From assembly GCF_019393635.1 (NCBI RefSeq), contig NC_057866.1:12348223-12412222 (forward strand): a DNA stretch of 64,000 nt, given 5' to 3'. Under the pieces are notes generated by a model that saw only the letters and a list, made by a program, of their open reading frames with translations, was not told where the DNA came from and made no database searches. This document shows, piece after piece, positions 23,791 through 36,899 of this stretch. The DNA is from Dromiciops gliroides. Its lineage: Eukaryota; Chordata; Mammalia; Microbiotheria; Microbiotheriidae. Position 1 is the stretch's first letter, and each line of letters opens with the position of its first letter. Position numbers and translations under genes: made by a program.

Positions 23791-26133
23791 GGGGGATGGA
23801 AATGTCCGCTGTCTCCATCCCCACTGTGCTGCTGCTGCCCATGGGCCTGCTCATTCCCGAGGTAGGGCCGCTGAGGCAGGGCCCGAGAGGGAAACTGAGG
23901 CACTCTAGCCTGGGGGAGGAGCGCGTGGTTGGACCAGCCCGGACCGGGCTTCAGTTCGGAAGAGGGACCAGACTTGTTCTGGTGGTGCCCCGGGGGCAGG
24001 CGCGTCATCCCAGAGAGTGTGTGGGGGGGGCTCCTCACTGCAGGGGGCTCCCCCCTAGTAGTGACGGAGGCCTTCTGCTCCCCCGACCATTCTGAGGTCT
24101 GCAGTGATGGTGCTCCCGGTGGATAGAGGGGCCCCAGGCCCCAGAAGGTGTGGGTTAGGATTCCTGCCATGTCACCGGAGGCAAAGCCCATAACTACGGG
24201 GGAAGGGGGGGTGGGCGCCCCGAAAATAGATTTCCTCCCGTCGAAAATGAGGGGGGTTGGACTAGGTTATCGCTAAAGGCCCTTTTCTGTTATGACCCGC
24301 GACCGACCTCTCTGGGCTGAGATCTTTATTTATTTGTAGGGGTGCCCCTGTGTTCATCCGCCCTCCCCTTTGCTCTAGCATTTTAAGGGTACCAAGTACT
24401 TTTTTTCACAAATGACCCTGTGATAATTGCACATCTCTGATTGCTTACCGACTCAGGGAGGGGGAAGGGGAGGGAGGCAAGGAGGGATAGGATTCTGAAG
24501 TCAAAACTTTAAATAAAAATGTTTATTGTGTTAAAAAAACCCAACCAAAATAACCACGGAAGGCAGGTAGTGAAGGTATTGTCAACTCTGCTTTTTTATA
24601 GAGAAGAAAACTGAGGTTCTGAAAGGATAATGGGTTGCCCAAGACTCAGGTAGCTGGTGTCTGTACCAGCCTGGGTCCTGGAACTTCAGATCCCGTGTCC
24701 TTCCCAGGATATAGCACCGTCTCTGCTTTTACAGATGAGGGGAGAGAGATTGAGTTCTCTTAATGCCAGAGGTTAAGGTTTTAAGACTTAGCGCCTGGAA
24801 GAGACCTGAGAGAGCAATCCCCTCACTTGAAGCAGAAGTGCAGGCCCCAGGACATTCAATAGCTACAGAGCCCAGCCCTCGGCCCTCTTCCTCTCTCTGC
24901 TCCCTGGCTCCTGCAGCAAACAGAAGGGGCTCATTTTTCTCATCCTTCCCTGAGCTCTTTCCTTGCTGCCCTCCCTCCCTCATCCCAAGCACTCACGGCT
25001 TCTAGGGTTTAAAGCTGGATTTAGACCTTTCAAGTCGTTTGGCCAGCCCACTCATTTTACTCAGGGATGAGCTGAGGTTTGCCCAGATTCCTATGTAGGT
25101 ATTGTGTAACAGAGCTCTGGCAGCTTTTGAAGCAGTGGCTTATAACTGACCCTTCTCTAGTTGCCCACAATAAACCCTACCAGATCGCCCCATTCTTGGA
25201 AATGGAAGTTTAGAGACATAAGGGGACCTGCCTCAGGATCACACACTATGGGCACACAATCACTTCCCTCCTTCTAGGACCAGCTCCCTTGGGTGGGGTG
25301 GGAAGGAACTTTGAGTGCCCAGACCCTTGATGCTCATCAGAGCTGCCCTAGCCACTTTCTGCTTGGCCATGCCTGCTCATAGTAGCTGCCTCCAGGAAAC
25401 TGAAGACATGACTAGGCAGGGTTTTTTCTCCACCCCACCCCCAACCCTCCCAGTCAGCTCTCTCTGAATTGGTGATATAGGAGATTATTGGCATTCAGCT
25501 TGACACACAGCTAAATCAGTGCCTTGCCACATTTCCTGGGTTAGGGAAAAGAAAGGAATTACATGGACCTGGCTCCAGAGGTGCCCCAAGCATATGAGCA
25601 AGGACCCTAATGGGTGGTGGGCCTCCCCTCTGTCCGACTTGGGAACCAGCGGCTGCAGACAAGAGGCACACAGGATGGGCAGGCAGGGGTAGGCTGTGAT
25701 GAACATCCTGGGACAAACTATACCCACATTGATCAGATCAGGGACACCTTGAGTATTAATTACTTTGGCAAGATGTTGAGGGAGACAAAATGTAGAATAA
25801 AACCCAGCCCTGGTGGCAGCCAGTGGGATTGTAGAGAGCAGTGTAGGGCTGGTGCTTAATTGGATGGCTGTCTTTGGTGGGAAGAAAGCAGACTGACATT
25901 TGACTTGTCCCATCTTTTTTCTTATTCAGATTGTGAGAAAAATACCTTGTAACCCTAAAATTCAATGCGAAGAGAATTTTAAAATGATCGTAGCCGGGGC
26001 CCTTGGCTTGGGAATGGATTATAGATGAGTAGTTGAGTCAGACTGAAGATCCCACTATCTCCAGGCCCCCCCCCCCAGACAAAGCCTCCACTGGAGAAGG
26101 AGCCATTCTTCCTCCCTCTTTATCTTATTCCAG
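23525..26133 (+). other. BSCL2 intron 1
   Basis: Begins inside the CpG island; the rest is low-repeat DNA with no second gene recognised. Confidence 0.5.
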
Positions 26134-26250
26134 GAACTGCCACCTGTGTTGGCCCATGGCCAGGGGCAGCATCCAGGTGACAGAGCAGATTGGACGAGGC
26201 CTGACACCTGGGCATAGTCAGGTCGTGGCTGCCCCCCTGCCGCTCCCTCC

Positions 26251-29200
26251 ATGGCCAGTGACCCAGTGCCAGCCCTGCTCTGGGCCCAGGAGGTGGGCCA
26301 AATGGTGGTGGGCCGAACCCGGAGGCTCTTGCTACAGTTCGGAGTGTTGTCCTGCACCATCCTCCTCCTCCTCTGGGTGTCTGTCTTCCTTTATGGCTCC
26401 TTCTACTATTCCTACATGCCCACAGTCAGCCACCTCAGCCCAGTACATGTCTCTTACAGGTGAGAGTTTTCCCTGCTGCCCCGCTGACTAAGACCTTTTC
26501 TTTTTCCCTGGGGCTGGCGTGGGAGGCTGGGGGTGGGGGTGGGGGTGTTTAGGCAAGGCTAGCAGCCGACCTGAGCTCATTCAAACTATCCAAAGTTGTC
26601 CTCTTTGGAACACTGTCTTCTCAGGGCCCGAGAACTTGTCCTCCAGCCAGTGCCTCTGTGTGAGTTCTTTTATTTCAAATTATCTATTTTTAAAAAATTT
26701 TTGTTGATGATTTTTCCATCAGAGTCATTTCTGGAAATTCCCCGGCCTACATTTCTTTCTTTTTTTTCAGGGCAGTGAGGGTTAAGTGACTTGCCCAGGG
26801 TCACACAGCAAGTAATGCCCACATTTCTTGGAGTAGAACCTTTCCTTGTAACAAAAGAAAACATTTAAGCACAAATGCCAAATACAATGACCAGGTGTTA
26901 AGGGACTTTGTGTCCTGGTAGTCAGTCTCAAGAGGAGAGAGGTTTTGTTATCTCTTTTACCAGACACACCACATTTTACAACACCTTTCCACCCACACCC
27001 CTGCCATTAACACCTTACTCATTCATCCCATATTCAATGAAAAGAATGTTATCCAAAGCAACCCAACCTTGGATAATAGCTGCTGCTTCTGCTGCTGCTG
27101 CTTCTTCTCTTCCTTCTTCTCCTTCTCCTTTTCCTTCTTCTTCTTATTTTTTTTTTTTTTGGTGAGGCATTTGGGGTTAAGTGACATGCCCAGCGTCACA
27201 CAGCTAGTAAGCATCAAGTGTTGAGGTCAGATTTGCACTCAGGTCCTCCTGACTCCAGGGCCGGTGCTCCATCCACTGTGCCACCTAGCTGCTCTGCAGG
27301 TCTTCTTTCTATTGAGGCTAACTTTTCTCCCCTCTTTGAGAACCCTTTCTGCTATGTCCTCACTTCTCCCTGCCCTGAGCATTCCCAATTCTAGGGACTT
27401 GACTTTTTTTTTTGGTGAGGCAATGAGGGTTAAGTGACTCGCCCAGGGTCACACAGCTAGTACGTTGTCAAGTGTCTGAGGCTGGATTTGAACTCAGGTC
27501 CTCCTGACTCCAGGGCCAGGGCTTTATTTACTGCACCACCTAGCTGCGCTGAGGCTTGACTCTTATTACATGTCACAGGACCTACAGATACAGAGATGAT
27601 GGCAGTAGCAGCGAATTGGAGAGCCACTGTTTGCCTTCTCTCCAATACAGTGAGCTCCAGTATCTTGTGCTACCAGAGATGATGAGGTAGCGGGATAAGG
27701 GAGTCAGAGTGAGATGTCGTTATCTTGTGTATGGTAGAGGAGGGTCACAGGTAGGCCGGGTCTGAGAGATAGACAGACAGACAGACAGACGGACACTGAC
27801 TGACTGATTGACCACACGAGCAGGCAGGCAGGCGATAAGGTAAATGATGTGACTTCCTTCCCCTTCTAGGACTGACTGTGATTCTGCCGGACCCGTCCTC
27901 TGCTCCTTTCCTGTTGCCAACGTCTCCCTGGTTAAAGGTGGACGTGATCGGGTGAGTAGGGCCGAGAGGTGGGGGAGAGAAGCCAGCAAAGCATGGGAAC
28001 TCCAGCAAAAGCTGCTGCTGCTTTGAGTACTGGGCTGGTGAGAGGAGGAACATTGATGGATAAGTGACCCCTTTGTCTTTGGAGTCACTGGGTGAGAGTG
28101 AGGAGAGTCTCCGGCTCTCATATCTGTGACCCTTGTTAAATGCACAGTTTTTACTTAGTAATGATAGAAATCACTGGGCCAGGGGGCATTCACCCAAGTG
28201 TCGCTGGGAATTGAAGGTAAAATTTTGAAACTAACAGCAAAGATGTGTGAGCTTGTCAGAAGCGGTGCTAGGTCACAGGGCTCATCAGGCATCACCATGC
28301 ATCCTGAGGACAGCCAGAAAACTGCAGGCCAGGCAGTCTCTTGGAGAACTGGTCCAGCTGGGGGAACCAGTAATTAATGGGGGGGGGGGTGTTGGAATCT
28401 GGGGACACCTCAGCAAAGGAGAAACAGACTTAGAGAAAGGCAACAAGGTCCCCGTTAGTCCTGTTTTCTGCAGAGGCACGACCACATCTTGGATGATGTG
28501 CTACGTTTGGGTATCCAGGGGTCTGGGTTTGAGGCCTGCTTCTGCCTCTTGTTACCTTGTGACATGGAGAAGTCATTTCACCTTGGATCTGCTCCTCACT
28601 CTGTAAAACAAGAGGGTTGGACTTGCTGGCCTTCCATCTCTAACGCTATGCTGCTGATCAGTGGGTGTAATTGACTTAGACCTTCGGAAATCCTTTGGCA
28701 AGTTTTTATACCAAAGGGTTAAAAAATGGGGAGATGTGAATGTTTTGTCATGGATCAGCCACTTGCTTAGAAATACAGACTAGAAGGGGCAGCTAGGTGG
28801 CACAGTGGATAGAGCACCGGCCCTGGATTCAGGAGGACCTGAGTTCAAATCCGGCCTCAGATACTTGACACTTACTAGCTGTGTGACCCTGGGCAAGTCA
28901 CTTAACCCTCATTGCCCCGCAAAAGAAAAAAAAGAAAAAGAAATACAGACTAGAGATCAAAGAATATTTCTGCCAAAGGGTAAAGGTGAAAGCCATGGTA
29001 TCCTCCCAAGATTTTCTGCCAGGAGCCATCTTAACTCATTGTTTAAATGAGTCTTGGGTTTAGAAGCAACTGGTGACTTAGGGGATGGAGCACTAGACCC
29101 AGAGTCAGGACGATCTGAATTCAAATCCAGCCTTAGACACTAGCTGTGTGACCTTGGGCAAGTCACTTAACCTCTGCCTCAGTTTCTTCAACTATAAATT

Positions 29201-32200
29201 GAAGATGGTAATAGCACCTTCCTGCAATTGGTTGTAAGGATCAGATGAGATTAGTGTTTGTAAAGTGTTTAGCACAATGCCATCACACAGAAGATGTTTA
29301 ATAAATGCTTATTCTTTCTTCTTCCCTAAATAAATGAGGTTTGAAAGAGGCACATGCAGTGGAGTACTCAGATTTGTAGGGGCCACCACTTCTTGTGGGT
29401 GGTGAAATACCTGGATGACAAAGATCAAATTTTTTTTCACCAGGTGAATTTCAGTTTCATGTGTGATGGACTTCAGGTAACAGGTGCTTTTTGAAATGAT
29501 ACCTCTCCCCTCCCTGCCAGGTGCAGTACATCTGTACCTGGACTAGGGGTGGTACAGGTGTGGTGGTGGTAGTGGCCCCTGGGGACAGGGGAGTCACATT
29601 TCCCATGGTCAGCTCCATCTTTGGAGAACTTCTTCAGGGCTGCTGAGATCATCTCTGCAGGTTTGTCTGAGCAGGGCCGCTGGGCACTGTCTGGGGAGCC
29701 CTTTAATAGAGTGCCTGGCTCCTGAGGATGCCCAGCTCAGGGCAGAGATAACAGAGAATCAGCTAAGATGCCGCTCGCTCTCAAGCCAGTGATGTCCAAT
29801 TCAGTCAGCATTGATCTGGCGGGAGATGAGCCACTCATGGCTGTGACACAGGACGTACACATGTCACTGAGGACCCAGGAGTACTGTGAAGGTCACTGGG
29901 TCAGAGAAAGCTCTAGGAAAGAGGGGGAGTCTGGGGGGGATGATTAAGGAACAGTGGAGGAGGCTGAGGGACCCAACACTTGCTTCTCTGCCAAGAACCA
30001 AGGCTGAACTTCATCACGAGATGCTTAAGGCCTCATTTCCAGCGAGGCATCAAAAAACCAGAGGGATGCCCACGCAGGGATGCATGGTCCCCCCCCAAGG
30101 GTGAGCAGCAGAGGCCAAGGGCAGGTCCCCCCACAGGGCTTTTATCAAGCTGGAGGAGATTCGGGAGTGACCTCCGGGAGACCAGAGGCCCCCTCTGGGT
30201 ATGGACACGGAGGCTCAATACATCTGCTGTCATGGAGCTGGAGACCAGAGGAGCCTCCCAGAGATGAGTCGGCCGAGCTTCCTAAAGTGGGAATTTCCGG
30301 CGGTCTGGTCTGTTGGATAATTAATGCTGAAAATGGGGTCAGGCTGGTTCCAGGGGATGGTCGATTCGGCACGCGTGGGCCTTAGTCACAGATGACCCAT
30401 TTGGCAGCGTCGGAGCTGATTTCCTAGAAGGGAAGAGGCACTGACATGCCAGATGTTCTCTGAACAACGGGAGCGAGGCTCAGTCTGAGACCCCCGCCCC
30501 GGCCGAGATGAGGTAGCACATTGTCCCTAGTGGGGGCTGGGAAAGTTGGGTACCAGCAGGGTCCGGGCCCAGCCAGTTTGGCAGGAGGCCTTTTTTCCCT
30601 CTGCAGCAGAGGTGCTGAACCGTGTGTGTGTCCATATATACACCCATACAGGTGTACTCCCTTCTCCTGCTACAGAGGGACTAAACTGTGTACACACGGA
30701 CATATGCACACACACATATGCACACACACACACACTTACATCCTCTCCCCCTGCTGCCGAGTTAATGAACTGCAGGCTTGGAGTGTTCCTTAGGCTGTCA
30801 GACTCAGTGGATATATGCTGGTTGCATTTACTCAACTGCTGTTTTTTCTTTTTAAATTCTTTGTTACAAATAATGGCTCACTAGTAGATGGGGGGTGATA
30901 GATACAGAAATGAAAGTGATGAAAAAGCAACAAATTGGCATCTGAGCTGAGCTTGTGGCTGGGAAGAAGACTGATGTGCCCCTCCCCCTGCCCCCATGTG
31001 GTACAGGTGCTGATGTATGGGCAGCCGTACCGTATTTCCCTGGAGTTGGAGATGCCCGAGTCCCCGGTGAACCAGGAGTTGGGCATGTTCATGGTCAGCA
31101 TTTCTTGCTACACCCGAGGGGGACGAGTCATCTCCTCTTCTGCACGTTCCGTGAGTCTTGGGGGTTAAGGGGCTAGTGGAATAGAGAGGAAGCCAAGCAG
31201 AGGCACCTTTGGAGGAGAGGCCTTCAAAAGAGAGCAGGGCTCTTCGGTGGGGTTTGTGACAGGCAGGCGTCTGGTCACAGCTGAAGCCCTGACCGTAAGG
31301 AGCTCCTTATCTGATAGGCTGAATGAGAAACTGGGTGTAGAATATCCCAGAGTCGCTGTCCCGTTGCCTTAGGTCAGAGGTTCTTCACCATGTTTGGGTC
31401 CTGGATCCCTTTGATGGCCTGAGGAGGTGCTTCCAGAACCCCTCTCAAAATCCTGTTTTTTAGTGCATTATACCTGAAAGAAAACTGCCCTTTTTTTCCC
31501 CATCCAATTTCATGGACTCCCTTGAAATCTGCCCAAGGACATAAGGTTAAGAAGCCCTGAACAGGGGGCAACTAGGTGGTGCAGTGGCTATAGAGCACTG
31601 GCCCCGGATTCAGGAGGACCTGAGTTCAAATCCAGCCTCAGACACTTGACACTTACCAGCTGTGTGACCCTGGGCAAGTCACTTAACCCCAATTGCCTTA
31701 CAAAAAATAAAAAAAGAAGCCCTGAACAGGGACTGTGGAGGTTGTGATGTTAAAGAGGGGGAAGGGCTAGGGCAGATTTTATTGGGCCAAATCAATGGGT
31801 TCATTCCTGGAAGCCTTTAGAAGAGACTGGCCTTGAGATGAGGTTTCAGTAAAGGGAGGAATGTGCTGGGTAGCGAAGTAAAGGCAAGAGGACACTTGGG
31901 GTCTGAGATCATGAGGCAGAGACTGCCAAGTAGGTGAATGAGGCAGGAGCAAGGCCCGGGCTGTGGAGGAGCCTGGGAACCTAGGTTACTGAAGAGGGAT
32001 TGAGCAAAGGGACCACACAGAAGCAGCTGGGGCAGGCCGGCTTCTCTGGGAAGCTCATGCATCCCTTCGGCACACTCACACACAGGCCATGCTGCATTAC
32101 CGGTCGACCCTGCTTCGGCTGCTGGACACACTCGTCTTCTCTGGCCTCCTCTTGTCTGGCTTTGCAGAACAAAAGCAGCTCCTGGAGGTGGAATTGTATT

Positions 32201-34032
32201 CAGACTACCGGGAGGACTCGGTGAGGGGGAGCCCCTGGAGGGCAGGGTGGATCAGCAGAGAGGGCTGAGAGAGAAGTTGGGGAGCCCTTGCCCCTTCCAC
32301 TGAAAGGTAGCACTGTTAGTCAGGGCTGCTGAGGCAAGGGGTCAGGCCTGGGGAACAGCTGATCCCTGGAGGAGGAGAAGAGAGAGACAGAGAAAAAGAA
32401 GAAACAGATTGAGAGACAGGGAAGGAGGGGGGACAGACAGAAAAAGAAGAAACAGAAAAAAGAGAGGGACAGACAGAGAACAGAGACAGTGACAGGGAGA
32501 GAGAGAACGGAACTGCCAAGGGGCTCCTGGCGCTGACTTCGGGTCCCTCTTCCATAGTACTCGCCAACCACGGGGGCAGTGATTGAGATCCACAGCAACC
32601 GCATTCAGTTCTATGGGGCCCAGCTCCGGATCCACGCCCACTTTACTGGGCTCAGGTAGAACAGGCTTGGAAGGAGGAGGGGATTTTGTAGCATAAAGCT
32701 GGGAAGGGGAATGAGGGCATTTCCTCCCCTGGACTGGGACGCTCCTAGGGCCAGGGCAGCTTTTCAGTCTCCAGGATGCTTTGCTCCCCTGAAGTCAGGC
32801 TAGGGTAAAGGCACCTGGGGCAAGTCTCTTCCCTTGCTAAGCCTGAGTCTCCTCCTTGGTCAGATATGGGGGGATGGGACCCAGAGGACCTCCCACTTCC
32901 TCCTAGCTCCCAAGTGAACACGAGATCCGATTCTCAGACACAGGCTTTCTTGCCACCACGTAAGCAGCTCCCTGGCTCTGGGCTAGTCATTAGAAAGGAT
33001 GGAACGGGGGGGGGGGGGTGTAGATAAATCCCCTACCTGGGGGCCCCTCCTCCATGACCTCTGACAGTGCTGATCCCCTCCCCTCCTGGCCTCAGGTACC
33101 TGCTCTACAATTTCCCCGTCACCTCAGCTGTGATTGGCATCGCCAGCAACTTTACCTTCCTCAGTGTCATTGTTCTCTTCAGCTACTTGCAATGGGTGTG
33201 GGGCGGCATCTGGCCCAGGCACCGCCTCACCTTGCAGGTATTGTGGGGTGTCCCTTTGAGGTAAGATGGGCTACTTCGGGAGTCCTCCTTCCTCATGGCT
33301 CAGGGACTTCTCTCCTGTCTTAGGTGACTAACCGAGATAAGGACGGCTCCCAATCAGAAGGCCAGAGAAGGGGCCCCACTAGGCGGCCAGGTTTGTCAAG
33401 AGGCTCTTCCCCCTCCCAAGGCAGGACCACGCAGTTCTGTGATCCCCCAGTGGGTCCGTCCTAAACACCCCGAGCACTCTCCCTTCTAGGGGGACTCGTT
33501 GCCCTGGGCTTGGCCTAGAGGAGCCATTCTGGGAGCTGGGGCCCATGCCCTGATGTTTTGGTCTTTGCTGGAGATCTCACTGCCTTCCTCCTCCTCCTCT
33601 CTTGGCTGGCTCACTTCCTTTCCAGTCATACATGCCCTTGATGTCTCAGGCCACTGCTGGCATGCCAGTCATGACTGGACCCATTGGTCAGAGGAGGGTC
33701 TAAGTCACCTGAGCATTGCAGGCAGAATGCCAACAAGAGCCTTGTGTGGAGCCTGGAGAGCCAGGACGGCCTGGGGTCTCTTCTGAGATGCCCTGCCGGT
33801 GCCTGATGCTGGAGCATGGCCTTGAGCCTTGGGCCTTGGGGCCCTGGAGAAGGCCTGCCCACCCTCCCAGTGGCGTCCAGTTCTGGGCTGCTGGGCCCAG
33901 ATGCCTGCAGCATCCCAGGAGGCTTTGTTCACAATAACCTTCTGGAGTAAGTCATGCCAGGGTGAGCCCAGGGCTCTGCCCTCTCAGAAGTAAGCTAGAT
34001 GTCCCTCAAGTTCTCTTCGTGGAGGAAGGTGG

Positions 34033-34064
<32 letters not shown>

Positions 34065-34612
34065 GGAGCCTATGTCACTGTTGGAACGGCTTCCTGCAGC
34101 CTCTCCCTCTCCTTAGGACTGGGACCAAGAGGCCGAGCCGAGCTGACCAGGCTTCCAGAGAAATCCCAGGATGATGGGGACCACATGGCTGTCCCTGCGC
34201 CAGGTATGAGGCTCCTCACTGGTGCTTCCCCTTTCACCTCCTGAAACACCCTGAGCTGAGCGTGATTGTCTTCCTTCATTTCTCTTTGCAGGGAGTCAGC
34301 TGCCTGAGGAGAAAGGGCCGGAAGTTCAGCCTCTTAATGAAGAGGGGCCAGATCAGGAGACCAGTGATGGTGAGGGGCCTGGGGCCTGGGGGGCCGGGCT
34401 TCTGCCATCTCCCACTCCCTTTGTCTCCTCCTCATGTCCTCCCCTGTTCTCTCCCCCACTCAGGTTCCGGCTCCTGGGAGGATGCAGCCCTGCTGACTGA
34501 AGCCAACCTGCCCTCCACCTGCCCCGAGACCCTGGGCAGCGCAGACCCTCCAGGCAGCGTCGAGAGCCCTTCAGGCACCCCCCGCCTCCGCTCAGCCTGT
34601 TCCAGTTCTTAA
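26251..34612 (+). CDS. BSCL2: BSCL2 (seipin), 10 coding exons
   Basis: Coding exons: 26251-26459, 27870-27951, 31007-31150, 32086-32220, 32558-32655, 33096-33237, 33324-33390, 34117-34203, 34292-34369 and 34464-34612, giving 396 residues (human short form 398). Seipin is an ER membrane protein that forms a ring at ER-lipid droplet contacts and controls droplet growth. Visible: first membrane helix (about 28-50), a lumenal domain with the glycosylation sequon NVS at residue 87 (human N88), second membrane helix (about 232-254), and a variable acidic cytosolic tail ending SACSSS. The first coding exon probably starts at 26134 (TTCCAG acceptor); an in-frame TAG at 26215 excludes the longer human N terminus from this exon. 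Poly(A) signal AATAAA at 34681-34686. Confidence 0.97.
26759..26818 (-). repeat. CORE-SINE 3' fragment
   Basis: Only the tail half (GGGTTAAGTGACTTGCCC) is present, flanked by ACATTTCTT repeats. Confidence 0.8.
27147..27295 (-). repeat. CORE-SINE
   Basis: Reverse copy preceded by a CTT-rich run (27085-27145), in BSCL2 intron 2. Confidence 0.9.
27404..27550 (-). repeat. CORE-SINE
   Basis: Second reverse copy about 110 bases from the first, in BSCL2 intron 2. Confidence 0.9.
28786..28940 (+). repeat. CORE-SINE
   Basis: Full copy flanked by AGAAATACAGACTAGA repeats (28769-28784 and about 28939-28954), in BSCL2 intron 3. Confidence 0.93.
29064..29312 (+). repeat. MIR/MAR1-type SINE
   Basis: Carries both the CORE and the longer 3' part (CCTCAGTTTCTTCAACTATAA to AATAAATGCTTATT), unlike the short SINEs. 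Confidence 0.75.
29400..31006 (+). other. BSCL2 intron 3, distal part
   Basis: Mostly unique. At 30592-30780 three imperfect units of about 65-75 bases, each with a CTGC-rich block and a CA/TG-rich block, form a small degenerate tandem repeat. Confidence 0.55.
31566..31713 (+). repeat. CORE-SINE
   Basis: Flanked by AAGAAGCCCTGAACAGGG repeats, in BSCL2 intron 4. Confidence 0.93.
34034..34063 (+). repeat. Homopolymer G tract
   Basis: Thirty uninterrupted G residues 53 bases before the BSCL2 exon 9 acceptor (AG at 34115-34116). Confidence 0.9.
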
Positions 34613-34689
34613 GAGGGGGGCTGTGGGCCTCACACATCCAGCACTTTCCTTTGCCCTCCATCCTTTCCTCTTTTCCCCACAATAAACTT

Positions 34690-35399
34690 TTTTCACACCA
34701 TCTGGTTTCCTCCCTGTTTGGGCCAGATTGGGAGGGTCGCCAATCAAGAAATGGAAAACTGCCTCCCGGGGCATTCCCCTCTTAGCCTTCTCATGGCAGA
34801 GCTGCTCACGTGTTGGGGGCTGGGGGACCTGAACAAAAACCAGGAGAGTCCTTGGGGATGCGGTCCATTGTGGCCTACAAGCCTACTTCTGGAAGGCATT
34901 CATCTTTCCTTCTGACGTGGGGCCCTCATCTGGCCCTGCGACTGGTGGGGCTGGGGGTGACAAACTGAGAAGAGTGGTTCCATCTACCCTTCCCTCTATC
35001 CATTGGGAGGTGTAAGACAGGAAATAAACTGGTGGGAGTGGTAGGAATTGGGCCAAGAGAATCGTGGATGAGCCCAGGCATCCTATCTGAGCCCTAGACC
35101 CACCGATGGAGGCCCCAGAAACCTCCCGTTGGGCCATCACACAGATGTGCCGTGTACACAGAAACTCGAGGACTCCACATGCATAGCACATTCCACTCTC
35201 AAGTCTCTGGCTGCTATCCATGTTCCACTCCCTTTCCAGGACCCTGGAAGCCTGGCCTCCAGCTGAGCCAGATGAATGTGGTTTTCCCCATCCCTAGTCC
35301 CGTGACTCAGCCCCTGTGGTGGGACCAGCCCTTCTCTTGGCTGACACAGGACCACAGATGGGGGTGGGGGGGGCAGATAGTGACATCACTGCTGAGGTT
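34690..35399 (+). other. BSCL2 downstream DNA
   Basis: Unique DNA with no gene recognised up to the candidate LRRN4CL promoter. Confidence 0.5.
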
Positions 35400-35533
35400 T
35401 ATAAAATTGGAGCCTCTTGACAAAATCAGGCAGTGGAGCTTGACGGCCATTGAGATTCACCCCCAGCGCTGTTAGGAGAGCCCCCACCCCCGATCGCAGA
35501 AACGCCTCGTCCCTCTTCCAGAACTACTAGATG
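35400..35533 (+). promoter_or_regulatory. LRRN4CL: Candidate LRRN4CL TATA promoter and 5' exon
   Basis: TATAAAA at 35400-35406, preceded by TGACATCA at 35381-35388. About 130 bases downstream a strong GTGAGT donor (35534) follows, with no competing gene on this strand before LRRN4CL. This would give a roughly 100-base non-coding exon spliced 3.5 kb to the acceptor at 39075. Confidence 0.4.
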
Positions 35534-35607
35534 GTGAGTGAGAGCTGGGTGGTGTTGGAAGTACTGGAGGTGAGAGCCAATGGCTGGACTGGGGGATTCC
35601 AAAGGTT

Positions 35608-35825
35608 CCTTTGTTGTTCAGTCACCTCTGAGTCTTCCAGACCCCATCTGGGGTTTTCTTGGCAAAGATACTGGAGCAGTTTGCCATTTCCTTCAGCTCA
35701 TTTTACAGATGAGGAAACTGAGGCAAACGGGTAAGTGACTTGCTCGGGTTCACAAGGTCAGGGTTTGAGGCTGAATTTGAACTCAGGTCTTCCTGACTTC
35801 AGTCTTGGAGTCCAGCTAGCTGCCC
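35608..35825 (-). repeat. MAR1-type SINE with RTE-like tail
   Basis: TTGTTGTTCAGTCACCTCTG and GGGGTTTTCTTGGCAAAGAT are the RTE/BovB-like end, joined to a reverse CORE and a head ending TAGCTGCCC. Confidence 0.75.
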
Positions 35826-36091
35826 AGAACCCTGGAAAGTTCCTAGCAACCTAAATTTCACTGTTTTATCTCCATGTTATATAGAAAGGCAGCCTACCAT
35901 AGTGGAGAGAACCTTGGATTGGGAGACAAGTTCTAAGTTCAAATCCTGATTCTTATTAATATCCCTATTAAGTGTAGGTGACAAAAAAAAAGTGTAGGTG
36001 ATGTCCTCCTCAGTGCTGGATCCTATGAAATTCTGTCAAGTCAGTTAGTACACAGCTAAAGACAGCTCTGGCTAATGTTGGCTTCAGCCTG

Positions 36092-36092
<1 letters not shown>

Positions 36093-36178
<86 letters not shown>
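36093..36178 (+). repeat. (GT)n(GA)n microsatellite
   Basis: GT 36093-36128, GA to 36178, then GA-rich text to about 36320. Confidence 0.97.
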
Positions 36179-36181
<3 letters not shown>

Positions 36182-36899
36182 GGGAGGGAGGGAGGGGGGA
36201 GAGGGAGAGGGAGAGAAGAGAATCGAGGGGAGAGAGGAGAGAGAATGAGAGGGAGAGAGAAGAGGACGAATGAGAGAGGGAGGGAGAATGAGAGAAGAGA
36301 GGGGAGAAAGAAGAGAGATCTCTGGGACCCTTTTCAGTTAATCTTTTGCTGCCTCTCATTAAAAAATTCCTCTGTTCACCTATCCTCACATGGCTTTTAT
36401 CTGCCCAATAAGACACTGGGAAAGGGACAGTTCTAATTGATTACCTTTTTTTGGTTTTGTTTTCTTTTTATTCATTTTGCACTTAAATATATAAAGACAA
36501 AAAAGGGACCATTTCCATGTACACAGCACAACCTAAAGGAGGATTGACTGTAAAACCATGAATTGACATATCATACAGTTTACTTAAACACGACTCCCCC
36601 CCCCCCACTATATAAAGAACTGCTTGTTTTCAAAAGCTGCTCCACTTTCTAGGCTTCCTTCCACATTTTCTTTTATCCTCTGCTGTACACTTTTTTCCCT
36701 CCCCAGCCCTACAGATGGCTACCATTAGACACAAATATGTACGTATGTAAAACCATAGGAAACATACTAATTCCCCTGATCTGTTCTCTGGAGGCAGATA
36801 GATAGCACCCTCCTTCCTAAGTCCTCTGTAGTTAATTGGGGTATTTATAACACTCAAAATGACTTAGTCACTCAAAGTTGTTCTTAAAACAAAATTGCT

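Noticed and set aside
32380-32515. GA/CAGA-rich run before BSCL2 exon 6 as a regulatory element
   Set aside because: It is a simple purine-rich repeat; nothing beyond composition supports a role.
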